From an uncultured Lachnospiraceae bacterium (lineage in GTDB: Bacteria > Bacillota > Clostridia > Lachnospirales > Lachnospiraceae): a DNA stretch of 64,000 nucleotides. Position 1 is the first letter of the stretch. Each line of letters starts with the position of its first letter. The notes below the pieces were generated by a model that was not told the origin of the DNA, made no database searches, and was given only the letters and a program-made list of their open reading frames with translations. The stretch lies in NCBI GenBank assembly GCA_910583895.1, contig CAJTYJ010000004.1:24466-88465 (forward strand), written 5' to 3'. This document shows positions 26,175-35,501 of this stretch, in pieces. A program made the position numbers and the translations under genes.

Positions 26175-26990
26175 ATGACGGACCAGATATTTCTGGATTT
26201 TTGGAAGAATCGAAAGCTGATCTGGAAGCTTTCCAGGAATGATTTTAAGACCCGGTATGCGGGCTCTTATTTTGGCGTGGTCTGGGCTCTGGTGCAGCCG
26301 GTGGTCATCGTGCTGGTGTACTGGTTCGTCTTTCAGATTGGACTAAACAATGCGACTGCGGAATTAAAACAAGGGATTCATGTGCCTTTTGTATTGTGGC
26401 TGGTCAGCGGCATTGTGCCCTGGTTTTATTTTTCCGAAAGCCTGAGCAATGGGACGAATGCGCTGCTGGAATACCATTATCTGGTGAAAAAGGTGGTATT
26501 CAATATCAATATTCTGCCGCTGGTGAAGACCATCGCAGCTCTTTTTATCCATGGTTTTTTTGTGCTGTTTATGCTGCTTTTGTTTGCTTTGTACGGGTAC
26601 TATCCGGGTCTTCATACGCTGCTGGTGCTTTATTTCAGCGCAAGTCTGATGATCTTCGTCACCGGTGTATGCATGCTGACCAGTGCCCTGGTGGTGTTTT
26701 TCCGGGATTTAAGTCAGATCATCAACATCTTTCTCCAGGTAGGAATCTGGATGACACCGATCATGTGGTCTCTGGAAGACCTGCTCAGCAAATATCCGGT
26801 GCTGCTTGTCCTGAAACTGAATCCTCTGTGCTATATCGTCTATGGCTACCGGGCGGCTCTGTTTCAGACGGAATCGGTTGCCCGGCTTGGATGGATGCAT
26901 GCTTATTTCTGGGCAGTGACGATCCTGGTCTGGTGGATCGGAAGTCATGTATTTCGGAAGCTAAAAGTGCATTTTGCAGATGTTCTGTAA
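26175..26990 (+). CDS. Polysaccharide ABC transporter permease (Wzm type)
   Basis: A 271-residue ABC-2 permease with six membrane helices that forms the channel for export of a finished, lipid-linked glycan. The opening RNDFKTRYAGSYFGVVWALVQP is characteristic of Wzm/TagG/RfbA-type permeases. The frame opens at 26112, but AAGGAGG sits 8 bases before the ATG at 26175. The ATPase partner follows after about 48 bp. Confidence 0.92.
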   Translation: MTDQIFLDFWKNRKLIWKLSRNDFKTRYAGSYFGVVWALVQPVVIVLVYWFVFQIGLNNATAELKQGIHVPFVLWLVSGIVPWFYFSESLSNGTNALLEYHYLVKKVVFNINILPLVKTIAALFIHGFFVLFMLLLFALYGYYPGLHTLLVLYFSASLMIFVTGVCMLTSALVVFFRDLSQIINIFLQVGIWMTPIMWSLEDLLSKYPVLLVLKLNPLCYIVYGYRAALFQTESVARLGWMHAYFWAVTILVWWIGSHVFRKLKVHFADVL

Positions 26991-27038
26991 GACTGGCTGT
27001 TCAAAAAAGGAACAGCATCGAATAAAGAGGTGGCTGAT

Positions 27039-28316
27039 ATGGGCGGGGAAGCGATCAGATTAGAACATATTACAAAGATTTATAAATTATATAACCGGAA
27101 CCGGGACCGTCTGAAGGACTCCCTTGGACTGACGAAGAAAAAATGCTATCGTGAGCATTATGCTCTGCGGGATGTCAGTATGACCATCCGGCAGGGAGAG
27201 ACGGTGGGGATCATCGGGGTAAATGGTTCCGGAAAATCAACGATTTTGAAAATTATCACCGGTGTTCTCGGGGCCACCAGCGGAGAGATGGAAATCAACG
27301 GACGCATCTCCGCCCTTCTGGAACTGGGCGCAGGGTTTCATATGGAGTATACCGGTCTGGAGAATGTATACCTGAACGGGACGATGCTCGGTTTTTCAAA
27401 AAAGGAGATCGACGAGCGCCTGCAGGATATTCTGGACTTCGCGGATATCGGGGAGTTCATTAACCAGCCGGTGAAAACTTATTCCAGCGGCATGTTTGTG
27501 CGGCTGGCTTTTGCCGTGGCCATCAACATTGATCCGGAGATTTTGATTGTGGATGAGGCTTTGTCAGTGGGGGATGTGTTTTTCCAGGCAAAATGCTACC
27601 ACAAGTTCGAGGAATTCAAAAAGATGGGTAAGACGATCCTTTTCGTCAGCCACGATCTGACCAGCATTGCCAAATACTGTGACCGGGTGATCCTGCTGAA
27701 TAAGGGCGTGAAGCTTTCGGAGGGTTCTCCAAAAGATATGGTCAATATGTATAAGAAGCTTCTGGTGCATCAGCTGGATGAAGACACCCTGGAGGATGTG
27801 GGCGAAAAGAGCGGGATCAGCCGGCACACCACAGAGGGAAAAGCGTGGAAAGACCATTTTGAGGTGAATCCTGCTCTTCTGGATTATGGAGAGAAGCAGG
27901 CAGAGATTGTGGATTTTGGTATTCTTGATCAGTACGGTCAGTTTTCCGGGATTATTGAAAAAGGCTCCACCTGTCAGGTAAAGGCGAAGCTATATTTTCA
28001 CAGCCAGGTTAAAAATCCGATTTTCACAATCACCATAAGGAACAAGCAGGGGACCGATATCACCGGAACCAACAGCATGTTTGAACGGGTGGAAACCGGG
28101 ACAGTGGAAGCGGGAGAGACCCGAATCGTGACCTATACCCAGAGAATTGATCTGCAGGGCGGAGATTATCTGATTTCCCTTGGCTGTACCGGATATGAGG
28201 GAGATGAATTTAAAGTGTATCACAGACTGTATGATCTGGTGGGGATGACGGTTTTGTCGGACAAAAATACGGTGGGGTTCTATGATATGAACACCGTGAT
28301 CACCATAGAACAGTGA
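27039..28316 (+). CDS. Polysaccharide ABC transporter ATPase with C-terminal glycan-binding domain (Wzt type)
   Basis: A 425-residue protein. The N-terminal ATPase has Walker A GVNGSGKST (about residues 60-68), the signature YSSGMFVRLAFA and Walker B ILIVDEALSVGD. Residues from about 265 form a beta-rich Wzt C-terminal domain, which in E. coli O9a binds the capped end of the glycan and licenses its export. The short TagH-like form lacks this domain, so export here probably depends on a cap. I chose ATG 27039 over GTG 27030 because AAAGAGG spans 27024-27030, 8 bases before the ATG. Confidence 0.92.
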   Translation: MGGEAIRLEHITKIYKLYNRNRDRLKDSLGLTKKKCYREHYALRDVSMTIRQGETVGIIGVNGSGKSTILKIITGVLGATSGEMEINGRISALLELGAGFHMEYTGLENVYLNGTMLGFSKKEIDERLQDILDFADIGEFINQPVKTYSSGMFVRLAFAVAINIDPEILIVDEALSVGDVFFQAKCYHKFEEFKKMGKTILFVSHDLTSIAKYCDRVILLNKGVKLSEGSPKDMVNMYKKLLVHQLDEDTLEDVGEKSGISRHTTEGKAWKDHFEVNPALLDYGEKQAEIVDFGILDQYGQFSGIIEKGSTCQVKAKLYFHSQVKNPIFTITIRNKQGTDITGTNSMFERVETGTVEAGETRIVTYTQRIDLQGGDYLISLGCTGYEGDEFKVYHRLYDLVGMTVLSDKNTVGFYDMNTVITIEQ

Positions 28317-28371
28317 TTTTACGTCCTGACAGGAGAAAGACGAAGCAGACTGCAAAGAAAGAAGGGATCAG

Positions 28372-30444
28372 ATGAAAGACACCATATGTCTGGAGGAGAA
28401 GCTTTTGGAACTTCTGGAATCCGGCTATGACTGCCGCCGGGGGACGCAGCACTCTTTTGAAGTGCTGTACCATCTGTCGCATCTTCGGGAGAATCTGACC
28501 GGGTGGCTGCCCATAAAGGCCCAGGAGACGGTTCTGGAGTTCGGTGCAGACACGGGTCAGCTGACCGGTGCACTGATCCGGAAGGCCAAGCAGGTAGTCT
28601 GTCTGGAAGATAAGGAGCAAAGAGGCCGCCTGATCCAAGTCCGGCATGGGCAGGCAGAGAATCTGACGGTTCATACCGGCAATCCGTGGAAGATTCTGGA
28701 AAAAGAGGGGCTGGGAAACTTTGACTGGATCATTGCTCCTGCGCTGTTGCAGCAGGCTGTTTTTTTCTTTCCGGGACCATGCCCGGAGGCAGAGGCGCTA
28801 AAGGCGATCCTAAGATACTTGGCGCCAGGGGGGCATCTGGTGCTGACCGCAGACAACCGGTTCGGCTTAAAATACTGGGCCGGTGCCATGGAATTGCACA
28901 CAGGAAAGTATTTTCAGAGTCTGGAAGGGGAAGGCTTTGGCTACTCGAAGAAAGAGTTAGAGCGAATATTAGAAGCCGGCGGATGTCAGCAGGTACAGTT
29001 CTATTATCCCTATCCGGAGCGCTGGTTTCCTTCCGCTGTGTATTCGGATGCGCGGCTTCCCAGATCAGGAGAACTCAATCAGAATCTGCGGAACTTTGAA
29101 GGGGAGCGGCTTGTACTTTTTGAGGAAGAAAAGGTCTATGACCGGCTGATCGCCGACGGAAGATTTCCGGAATTTGCCAACGCATTTCTGTGCGTGGTGG
29201 GTCCAAAGACAGAGGAGCAGATCCTTTATACCAAATATTCCAATGATCGGGCGGAGCGATTTTGCCTGCGTACAGATATAGTAAAAACAGCAAAAGGCAT
29301 GGAAGTGCGGAAAGTACCCCTGTCTGAGCCGGCGAAAAAACACGTCCGGGATATGAAAGATTGGGAAGAAGTACTTGACAGATGCTATAAAAAGAATCAT
29401 ATTAGTGCTAATCGGTGTGAGCTTCGGGGAGATACGGCCTGCTTTGAATTTTTAGAGGGCCGGACCTTCGAGGAACATCTGGACGAACTGCGCAGGCAGA
29501 AAGACTATGCGGGACTGACTATGGAGCTGCTGCGTTTTCGGGAGCTTCTGACAGAGACACTGAAGCCGGAGCAAAGACCCTTTGAGAAAAGCGGGGTGTT
29601 TCGGGAGATGTTCGGTGACCCGGCTTTTTCAAAGGCCTATGAGGGGGCGCCGGTCAACAACCTGGACTGGATTTTCGGGAATCTGATGGAGACAAAGGAG
29701 GGGATCCAGATCATGGATTATGAGTGGACCTTTCCGGTACAGGTGCCCACCGCCTATCTGCTCTGGCGGGCCCTGTCTCTTTATCTGAACAGCCGGGAAG
29801 ACATAAAGCATCTGGGGCTGATGGCTCAGATGGGGATTTCCGGGGAGGAAGAAGAGCTGTTTGCCGGGATGGAACATCAGTTTCAGCTCTGGCTTTTGCA
29901 GGGAACGGTGACGATCGGGGCACAGTATCTGGCTACCGCCGGGCGGACCATTCCCCTTTGGCAGATGGTGGAGGCGGCGAAAAAGAACCGGATTCAGGTG
30001 TACACAGACACAGGGAACGGCTTTTCTGAGGCAGAGAGCCGGTGGGAAAAGGCAGAACCGGACAAGCAGGGGCTGATCCGCCTGGAACTGCATCTTCCGG
30101 AAGGGACAAAGGCTCTTCGGCTGGATCCGGCAGAGAACCCCTGTCTTGTGTACGTGTCAAGAATCCTGGGAGAGCTTGGAGGCACCTATCCTCTTGCGTG
30201 GACGCACAACGGACGGGAGCTGGAGGCGCAGGGCGTTCTGTATACGACCACGGATCCCCAGATTCTGATTCCGGAAGTCGTGCCAGGCACCAGGCGAATC
30301 TATGTGCAGATGACGGTGGAGGAACTGCATCCGGATACGGCTTATTCCTGTATGGAGCTTCTGAACCGGGTAAGAAAGGCAGAGCGATTCTACGAGAGCC
30401 GTCCTGTCCGGTGGCTTTTGAAGCTTCGGAAAGCTCTTCGGTAG
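28372..30444 (+). CDS. Methyltransferase-kinase-like fusion, WbdD-like chain terminator candidate
   Basis: A 690-residue protein. Residues about 30-220 look like a SAM-dependent methyltransferase (VLEFGADTGQLTG as motif I, then APGGHLVLTADNRFGLKYW). Residues about 240-510 look like a kinase of the choline-kinase/WbdD kind: NLDWIFGN has Asp432 and Asn437 spaced as in the HRDxxxxN loop, and IMDYEW offers Asp449 as the DFG-type metal ligand. The last 150 residues are a beta-rich domain and a basic tail. E. coli WbdD has the same order (methyltransferase, then kinase) and about the same length, and caps the glycan for Wzt. Its place right after a Wzt with a C-terminal domain supports the same job. 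Some other glycan methyltransferase is the alternative. Confidence 0.65.
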   Translation: MKDTICLEEKLLELLESGYDCRRGTQHSFEVLYHLSHLRENLTGWLPIKAQETVLEFGADTGQLTGALIRKAKQVVCLEDKEQRGRLIQVRHGQAENLTVHTGNPWKILEKEGLGNFDWIIAPALLQQAVFFFPGPCPEAEALKAILRYLAPGGHLVLTADNRFGLKYWAGAMELHTGKYFQSLEGEGFGYSKKELERILEAGGCQQVQFYYPYPERWFPSAVYSDARLPRSGELNQNLRNFEGERLVLFEEEKVYDRLIADGRFPEFANAFLCVVGPKTEEQILYTKYSNDRAERFCLRTDIVKTAKGMEVRKVPLSEPAKKHVRDMKDWEEVLDRCYKKNHISANRCELRGDTACFEFLEGRTFEEHLDELRRQKDYAGLTMELLRFRELLTETLKPEQRPFEKSGVFREMFGDPAFSKAYEGAPVNNLDWIFGNLMETKEGIQIMDYEWTFPVQVPTAYLLWRALSLYLNSREDIKHLGLMAQMGISGEEEELFAGMEHQFQLWLLQGTVTIGAQYLATAGRTIPLWQMVEAAKKNRIQVYTDTGNGFSEAESRWEKAEPDKQGLIRLELHLPEGTKALRLDPAENPCLVYVSRILGELGGTYPLAWTHNGRELEAQGVLYTTTDPQILIPEVVPGTRRIYVQMTVEELHPDTAYSCMELLNRVRKAERFYESRPVRWLLKLRKALR

Positions 30445-30508
30445 TGCCGGAAGTAAAGAGAAGAAGACTGGCAGAAACTGCAAAACCAAACGATAGAAGG
30501 ATTAGATT

Positions 30509-32401
30509 ATGAGCAAAACACAGATGCCCGGGGAGCTGCCTCCCCACAGGGATAAACGGTTTGACGGGGTGCGCGGCACCTGGTACTGGAGGGCGAGCAA
30601 GCCGCTCCGGGTGGTGGTGCACTTTTTCCTGCGCATGAAAAATGCCTATATTCATTACGGCGGTGTGAAGGGAATGTATAAGCGCTGGCGCCAGAAGCGG
30701 GGGGAGGCTGTCAAAAAGGTGGATTTCGGAACCAAAAGCTTTCCCGATGAGGCCAGACGCAAAGAGGAAGAACAGACGGTTTTTTCCCGGAAAATCAAGA
30801 TCAGCATTCTGGTGCCCCTCTATAATACGCCGGAAAAATTCCTGCGGGAGATGATCGATTCGGTCCAAAATCAGACTTATAAAAACTGGGAACTGTGTCT
30901 GGCAGACGGAAGCGATGAAAAGCATGAGGATGTGGGGCAGGTGTGCAGAGCTTACCAGGAAAAGGACAGCCGGATTGTCTACCAGAAGATAGAAAAAAAT
31001 CTGGGCATCTCCGGCAACACCAATGTATGCTTTTCCATGGCTACCGGAGAGTTTATCGGACTTTTCGATCATGATGATGTGATGCATCCAAGTCTTCTAT
31101 ATGAATGTATGAAGGAGATCTGTGAGCACGGGGCGGATTATGTCTATACGGATGAGGCCACCTTTACCTCACCTGATCTGGATGACCTGATTGTGCTGCA
31201 TTTTAAACCGGATTATTCTCCGGACAATCTGCGCGCCAACAATTATATCTGTCACTTTTCTGTTTTTGATGAGAAGCTTTTAGAGAAAACCGGTCTGTTT
31301 CGTCCGGAGTACGACGGCAGCCAGGACCACGATATGATCCTGCGGCTGACCGGGGAGGCAAAGAATATCCGCCACATTCCGAAGATTCTTTATTACTGGA
31401 GATCTCATCCGGCTTCCGTGGCGGCAGATATCGGTGCCAAGACCTATGCCATCGATGCGGCCAGGCGGGCGGTCCATGATCACATGAGAGATTACTATGG
31501 CGTAGAGGTAGAGGTGGAGAGCACCCGTGCCTTCCCCACCATTTTTCAGGTCCGGTATCCTATAGAAGGAAATCCGCTGATCAGCATCGTGATCCCCAAC
31601 AAGGACCACGCGGCGGATTTAAGGCGGTGCATTGGTTCCATTCTGGAAAAATCCACCTGGAAAAACTACGAAGTGATTGTGGTGGAGAATAACAGTCAGG
31701 AGCCGTCCATCCGGGATTACTACCGGGAGCTTGAAAAGGTACCCAAAGTACAGGTGGTGACCTATGAAGGGGAATTCAATTATTCGAAAATCAACAACTA
31801 CGGGGCCACCTTCGCAAAAGGGGACTACCTTCTGTTTTTGAACAACGATACAGAGGTGATCACACCTGACTGGATGGAGCAGATGCTGATGTATGGTCAG
31901 CGAAAGGATGTGGGAGCCGTGGGGGCGAAGCTCTACTACGGGGACAACACGATTCAGCATGCCGGCGTGGTCATCGGTCTGGGGGCTCACAGAAGTGCGG
32001 GGCATACTCATTATAAGATGCCCAAAGAGCATCTGGGCTACATGGGACGCCTGTGTTATGCCCAGGATATGACGGCGGTGACAGCAGCCTGCCTGCTGGT
32101 GAAGAAAAAGATCTATGAGGAAGTGGGCGGGCTGGATGAGACTTTCACCATCTCCTTGAATGATGTGGACTTCTGCTTAAAGATCCGGGCAAAAGGGTAT
32201 CTGAATATTTTTACTCCCTTTGCAGAGCTCTACCACTATGAATCCAAGACAAGAGGGATGGAAGAGGGCGAGAAGCTGCGCCGCTATGAGAGAGAGTGCG
32301 CGCATTTCCGGGAGAAGTGGAAAAAAGAGCTGGAGGCGGGAGACCCCTACTACAACCCGAATTTTTCACTGGATTATTCGGATTTTACACTGCGTTTTTG
32401 A
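30509..32401 (+). CDS. Tandem-domain GT2 glycosyltransferase
   Basis: A 630-residue protein with two GT-A folds. The first (about residues 95-310) begins ISILVPLYNTPEKFL and has the DHDD metal motif at LFDHDDVMHP. The second (about 355-600) begins ISIVIPNKDHAADL and has LFLNNDTEV. Both look complete, so one chain may add two sugars or make a repeating disaccharide, as in bifunctional rhamnan-type synthases. No membrane helices are seen. It works on the cytoplasmic side on the lipid-linked glycan before export. Confidence 0.9.
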   Translation: MSKTQMPGELPPHRDKRFDGVRGTWYWRASKPLRVVVHFFLRMKNAYIHYGGVKGMYKRWRQKRGEAVKKVDFGTKSFPDEARRKEEEQTVFSRKIKISILVPLYNTPEKFLREMIDSVQNQTYKNWELCLADGSDEKHEDVGQVCRAYQEKDSRIVYQKIEKNLGISGNTNVCFSMATGEFIGLFDHDDVMHPSLLYECMKEICEHGADYVYTDEATFTSPDLDDLIVLHFKPDYSPDNLRANNYICHFSVFDEKLLEKTGLFRPEYDGSQDHDMILRLTGEAKNIRHIPKILYYWRSHPASVAADIGAKTYAIDAARRAVHDHMRDYYGVEVEVESTRAFPTIFQVRYPIEGNPLISIVIPNKDHAADLRRCIGSILEKSTWKNYEVIVVENNSQEPSIRDYYRELEKVPKVQVVTYEGEFNYSKINNYGATFAKGDYLLFLNNDTEVITPDWMEQMLMYGQRKDVGAVGAKLYYGDNTIQHAGVVIGLGAHRSAGHTHYKMPKEHLGYMGRLCYAQDMTAVTAACLLVKKKIYEEVGGLDETFTISLNDVDFCLKIRAKGYLNIFTPFAELYHYESKTRGMEEGEKLRRYERECAHFREKWKKELEAGDPYYNPNFSLDYSDFTLRF

Positions 32402-32415
32402 TTTAGAGGAGTGCC

Positions 32416-33636
32416 ATGAAGAGAATAGAGCGGGAAAGAGTAATACGAAACGCCTACCGGAGTACGATTCTGGCGCTGACCATCTGCTGCTTTTTTCTGG
32501 GGGCCGTGCTGGTGATTCACGAGACGGCCAGAGAATATGAGGTGAAGGTGCTGGAGGAAGAGCTGGAGGCAAAAGGAGTAGTCCAAAATGACGAGGGACT
32601 GTTCTCCGGTATCCAGTTGTTTTTGCCAAAAGAGATCTATGTGGCCTCCGGTGTGACGTTGGAACTGTATAACAGCCAGATTTCTTCCATCGGAGAGCGG
32701 ATTGAAAGTTATAATGTCAAGTGGACCTGTGCGGTCGGAAAAAATATGCAGCGCAAGTTCTCCATCACAGGGACTGAGGAACTGATCGGCAGTTATCCTC
32801 TGATCTTTACCGTGTTCGACGGAAACGGGGCCCAGGTGGTGAAGGCTTCCACGGAGCTTCGGATTGTTCCGGCCTTAAAAGAGCCGTTTTCTCTTCTGAC
32901 TCTGGGGGACAGCCTGTCCTGTGATACGGCCACCTATGAGCGCCTGAATGAACTGACGGACAATCAGATCATCTATATGGGCACCAGAGGCGTCGGGGGG
33001 TCTCTGACAGAAGCCAGACGGGGATTTTCTGCCGGAAATTATTTGACAGAGACCGGTTATACGGAAGAAGAACCCACAGAGGAAGTCCACCCGTTTTATA
33101 ATGAGGAGACAAAAAGTTTTGACTGGGCGTACTACAAAGAGACGACGGGTTTTGCGCCCGATGTGGTGGAGGTGTTTCTGGGCACCAACGGAATCAGTGA
33201 GGATCCGGTGGAAAACGGGGACAACATTGCCCGGATTGTGAGAAATATCCATAAGGAAGATCCGAAACTGCCCATCTACCTGGTACATACCCTGTATCCG
33301 GCGAATCAGGATGGAATCGGTTCCTGGATCAACAAAGAGGGATACGCCCTCTATGGCGACCGCTACAAATACGAAGAGGACCAGAAAGTATTCGACCTGA
33401 TGATGTATCTGGAAGAAGTGCTCAAAGAAGAAGAAAATCTGTACTTTGTCCCGGCGGGTATCTGCCACGACAGTGCTTACAACTTTGACACAAAGACAAC
33501 GCCGGTCAATCCTCATTCGATGGAAACCATAGAAGTGCCTGACGATGCCATACATCCGGGAAGAGCCGGATATTTTCAGATCGCGGACTGTCTGTACAGC
33601 GTGATCTGCGGGACCAGGGGAGGATGGAAAGAGTAG
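32416..33636 (+). CDS. Membrane-anchored SGNH/GDSL hydrolase
   Basis: A 406-residue protein with one membrane anchor (about residues 17-36) and an outer catalytic domain from about 155. SGNH blocks are visible: LTLGDSLS (Ser nucleophile), a Gly in GTRGVGG, GTNG (Asn), and DDAIHPGRAGYFQIAD with the Asp-x-x-His pair near the C-terminus. Such enzymes remove or move acetyl groups on surface glycans. The ATG follows AGAGGAG, 14 bp after the glycosyltransferase stop. Confidence 0.8.
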   Translation: MKRIERERVIRNAYRSTILALTICCFFLGAVLVIHETAREYEVKVLEEELEAKGVVQNDEGLFSGIQLFLPKEIYVASGVTLELYNSQISSIGERIESYNVKWTCAVGKNMQRKFSITGTEELIGSYPLIFTVFDGNGAQVVKASTELRIVPALKEPFSLLTLGDSLSCDTATYERLNELTDNQIIYMGTRGVGGSLTEARRGFSAGNYLTETGYTEEEPTEEVHPFYNEETKSFDWAYYKETTGFAPDVVEVFLGTNGISEDPVENGDNIARIVRNIHKEDPKLPIYLVHTLYPANQDGIGSWINKEGYALYGDRYKYEEDQKVFDLMMYLEEVLKEEENLYFVPAGICHDSAYNFDTKTTPVNPHSMETIEVPDDAIHPGRAGYFQIADCLYSVICGTRGGWKE

Positions 33637-33639
33637 ATT

Positions 33640-34032
33640 ATGAAAAAATTGTTGGAGCAGATCATCAAATTTGGTTTTGTCGGTTTTCTTTGTTTTTTCA
33701 TCGACTATGGAATTATGGTTCTGCTGACCGAGCAGTTCAAAGTGGACTATCTGTTGTCCAGCGGAATCTCTTTTACCGTGTCCGTGGTGGTCAACTATCT
33801 CTTAAGTATTACCTTTGTATTTGAGACGGATAAAGAAAAGAATAAACTGGGCGAGTTTGTTGTATTTGTATTCTTAAGTGTGATCGGACTGGGGATCAAT
33901 GAGATCTGCATGTGGATTTCGGTGGAACAGATGGGGATCCATTATATGATCTCCAAAATCGGCGCCACGGCAGTGGTCATGGTATATAATTTTATCAGCC
34001 GGAAACTATTTATAGAGAAGAAAGAACGGTAA
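33640..34032 (+). CDS. GtrA family membrane protein
   Basis: A 130-residue protein with four membrane helices, typical in size and pattern for GtrA (opening FGFVGFLCFFIDYGIMVLL, then SFTVSVVVNYLLS). GtrA-like proteins are thought to flip undecaprenyl-phosphate-linked sugars so an outer glycosyltransferase can use them. That fits the ArnT-like enzyme at 21697-23202, which needs such a donor. It starts 3 bp after the previous stop. Confidence 0.88.
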   Translation: MKKLLEQIIKFGFVGFLCFFIDYGIMVLLTEQFKVDYLLSSGISFTVSVVVNYLLSITFVFETDKEKNKLGEFVVFVFLSVIGLGINEICMWISVEQMGIHYMISKIGATAVVMVYNFISRKLFIEKKER

Positions 34033-34076
34033 GGACAGGAAACTGTTGCACAAAGAAGGAAAGGAGAGCGGATCAG

Positions 34077-35432
34077 ATGAAGAAAACATATCTGGCATTG
34101 CTGGGCCTGTGCCTGGGAATCGGGCTGCTTGGAGGCTGTGGGAAAAAAGAAGAGGCGCCAGAGGAAGAGACGCCCGCCGTGGAGGCGGATGATGAGGAGG
34201 AAGCGCCACCGGCTCCCGGAGAGGAGAACTGGGGGACGGCACCGGAGTATTCTGTGCCGATGATTACCACAACGCCGATCCGCTATCTGTCTGTGAATGT
34301 GGGCGCCACGGCAGAGGAAGTCAGTCTGGTCTGGTATTCTCCTTCCGAAGAGGCAGGGCAGGTTTCCTGGACCCGGGCGGAGGATGAGAATTTTGAGGAT
34401 CCCATGGTGTTCAGCGCTTCCGTGACCCCTTCGAAAGTAACTGCTGGATATTATGTCAACCGGGTAACCGTAACCGGACTTTTACCGGAGACGGAGTATC
34501 TCTATCAGGTGGGCAATGAAGCGGCCATGTCGCCTGCCTACTACTATACCACGCCACCTTTTTCCGATACCTTCCGTTTTACGGCAGTGGGGGATATTCA
34601 GATCGGAAAACCGGTGGATGAGCTGGACTGGCAGAAGAATAACTGGCACCGGCTGCTGAATAAAGTAAAATATCATTTTCCGGACACCAGTTTTTTGGTT
34701 TCCCTTGGGGATCAGGTGAATGATTATGACGACGGGGAACAGTACAACGCGATCTTAAACCAGGGTGTGCTCTACAGCCTTTCACTGGCTCCTGTAAAAG
34801 GCAATCATGATGTGGGAGGTCCCCAGTATTCGGAGCATTTTATGCTGCCCAACCAGTCTTCCCTTGGGACCTGTGATGATGAGGGGGACGGAGACTACTG
34901 GTTTACCCGAGGGAATGCACTTTTTATGGTGCTGGATACGATGGATGCGGCCAAGTGGGGCGAACATGAGCGCTTTATCGAATCAGCGGTGGAGGCCAAT
35001 CCGGATGCCGGATGGCGGATTGTGTTCTCGCATTTTTCACCCTACAACGGGTACGAAAGTTATCTGGAAAATGCACAGAATCTCCGGCCTTATTTTCTCT
35101 CCTTTACAGAAAAATATGACATTGATCTGGTTATGTGCGGTCATGATCATGCCTATGTGAGAACCTATTTTGTAAAGGGAGACGGAAGCTACAAGGAATA
35201 TGAGAGCCCGGCGGTGAATCCGGAAGGGACCATGTATCTGACTTTAAGTTCTTCCAGCGGAAGCCTCTACCGGCGTCCGGTCTCCCAGAATGAAGCGGCA
35301 GTTTCTTCCAAACGGGATACGCCGGAGGTGACCGATGTGCAGATCACTCCGGACAGCTTAAAGGTCAGTACCTACAACGCGGAAACCTGGGAGGTGACCG
35401 ATGAATTTGAGATACAAAAGCCAGAAACCTAG
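34077..35432 (+). CDS. Lipoprotein metallophosphoesterase (purple acid phosphatase-like)
   Basis: A 451-residue lipoprotein: a signal with lipobox LLGGC (Cys about residue 21), an acidic linker rich in Glu and Pro, a fibronectin-like N-domain (about 65-150) and a calcineurin-type phosphoesterase core. Metal ligands are visible in order: AVGDIQIG, SLGDQVNDY, VKGNHDVGG, FSHFSPYNG and CGHDHAYV. It acts outside the membrane on phosphate esters. Next to CotH and VTC genes it may remove phosphate groups placed by them, but this is inference. Confidence 0.88.
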   Translation: MKKTYLALLGLCLGIGLLGGCGKKEEAPEEETPAVEADDEEEAPPAPGEENWGTAPEYSVPMITTTPIRYLSVNVGATAEEVSLVWYSPSEEAGQVSWTRAEDENFEDPMVFSASVTPSKVTAGYYVNRVTVTGLLPETEYLYQVGNEAAMSPAYYYTTPPFSDTFRFTAVGDIQIGKPVDELDWQKNNWHRLLNKVKYHFPDTSFLVSLGDQVNDYDDGEQYNAILNQGVLYSLSLAPVKGNHDVGGPQYSEHFMLPNQSSLGTCDDEGDGDYWFTRGNALFMVLDTMDAAKWGEHERFIESAVEANPDAGWRIVFSHFSPYNGYESYLENAQNLRPYFLSFTEKYDIDLVMCGHDHAYVRTYFVKGDGSYKEYESPAVNPEGTMYLTLSSSSGSLYRRPVSQNEAAVSSKRDTPEVTDVQITPDSLKVSTYNAETWEVTDEFEIQKPET

Positions 35433-35501
35433 ACCGTGTGCCTGCGGGGAAGTCAGATGTGGGAAACCTGGAAGTTGCGAAGCGGAGGGGAAACTGCTAT
35501 A

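Noticed and set aside
29933..31087. A 384-codon minus-strand ORF over the WbdD-like and GT2 genes
   Set aside because: Antisense to two genes with clear domains; Ser/Pro/Arg-rich composition typical of a shadow frame.
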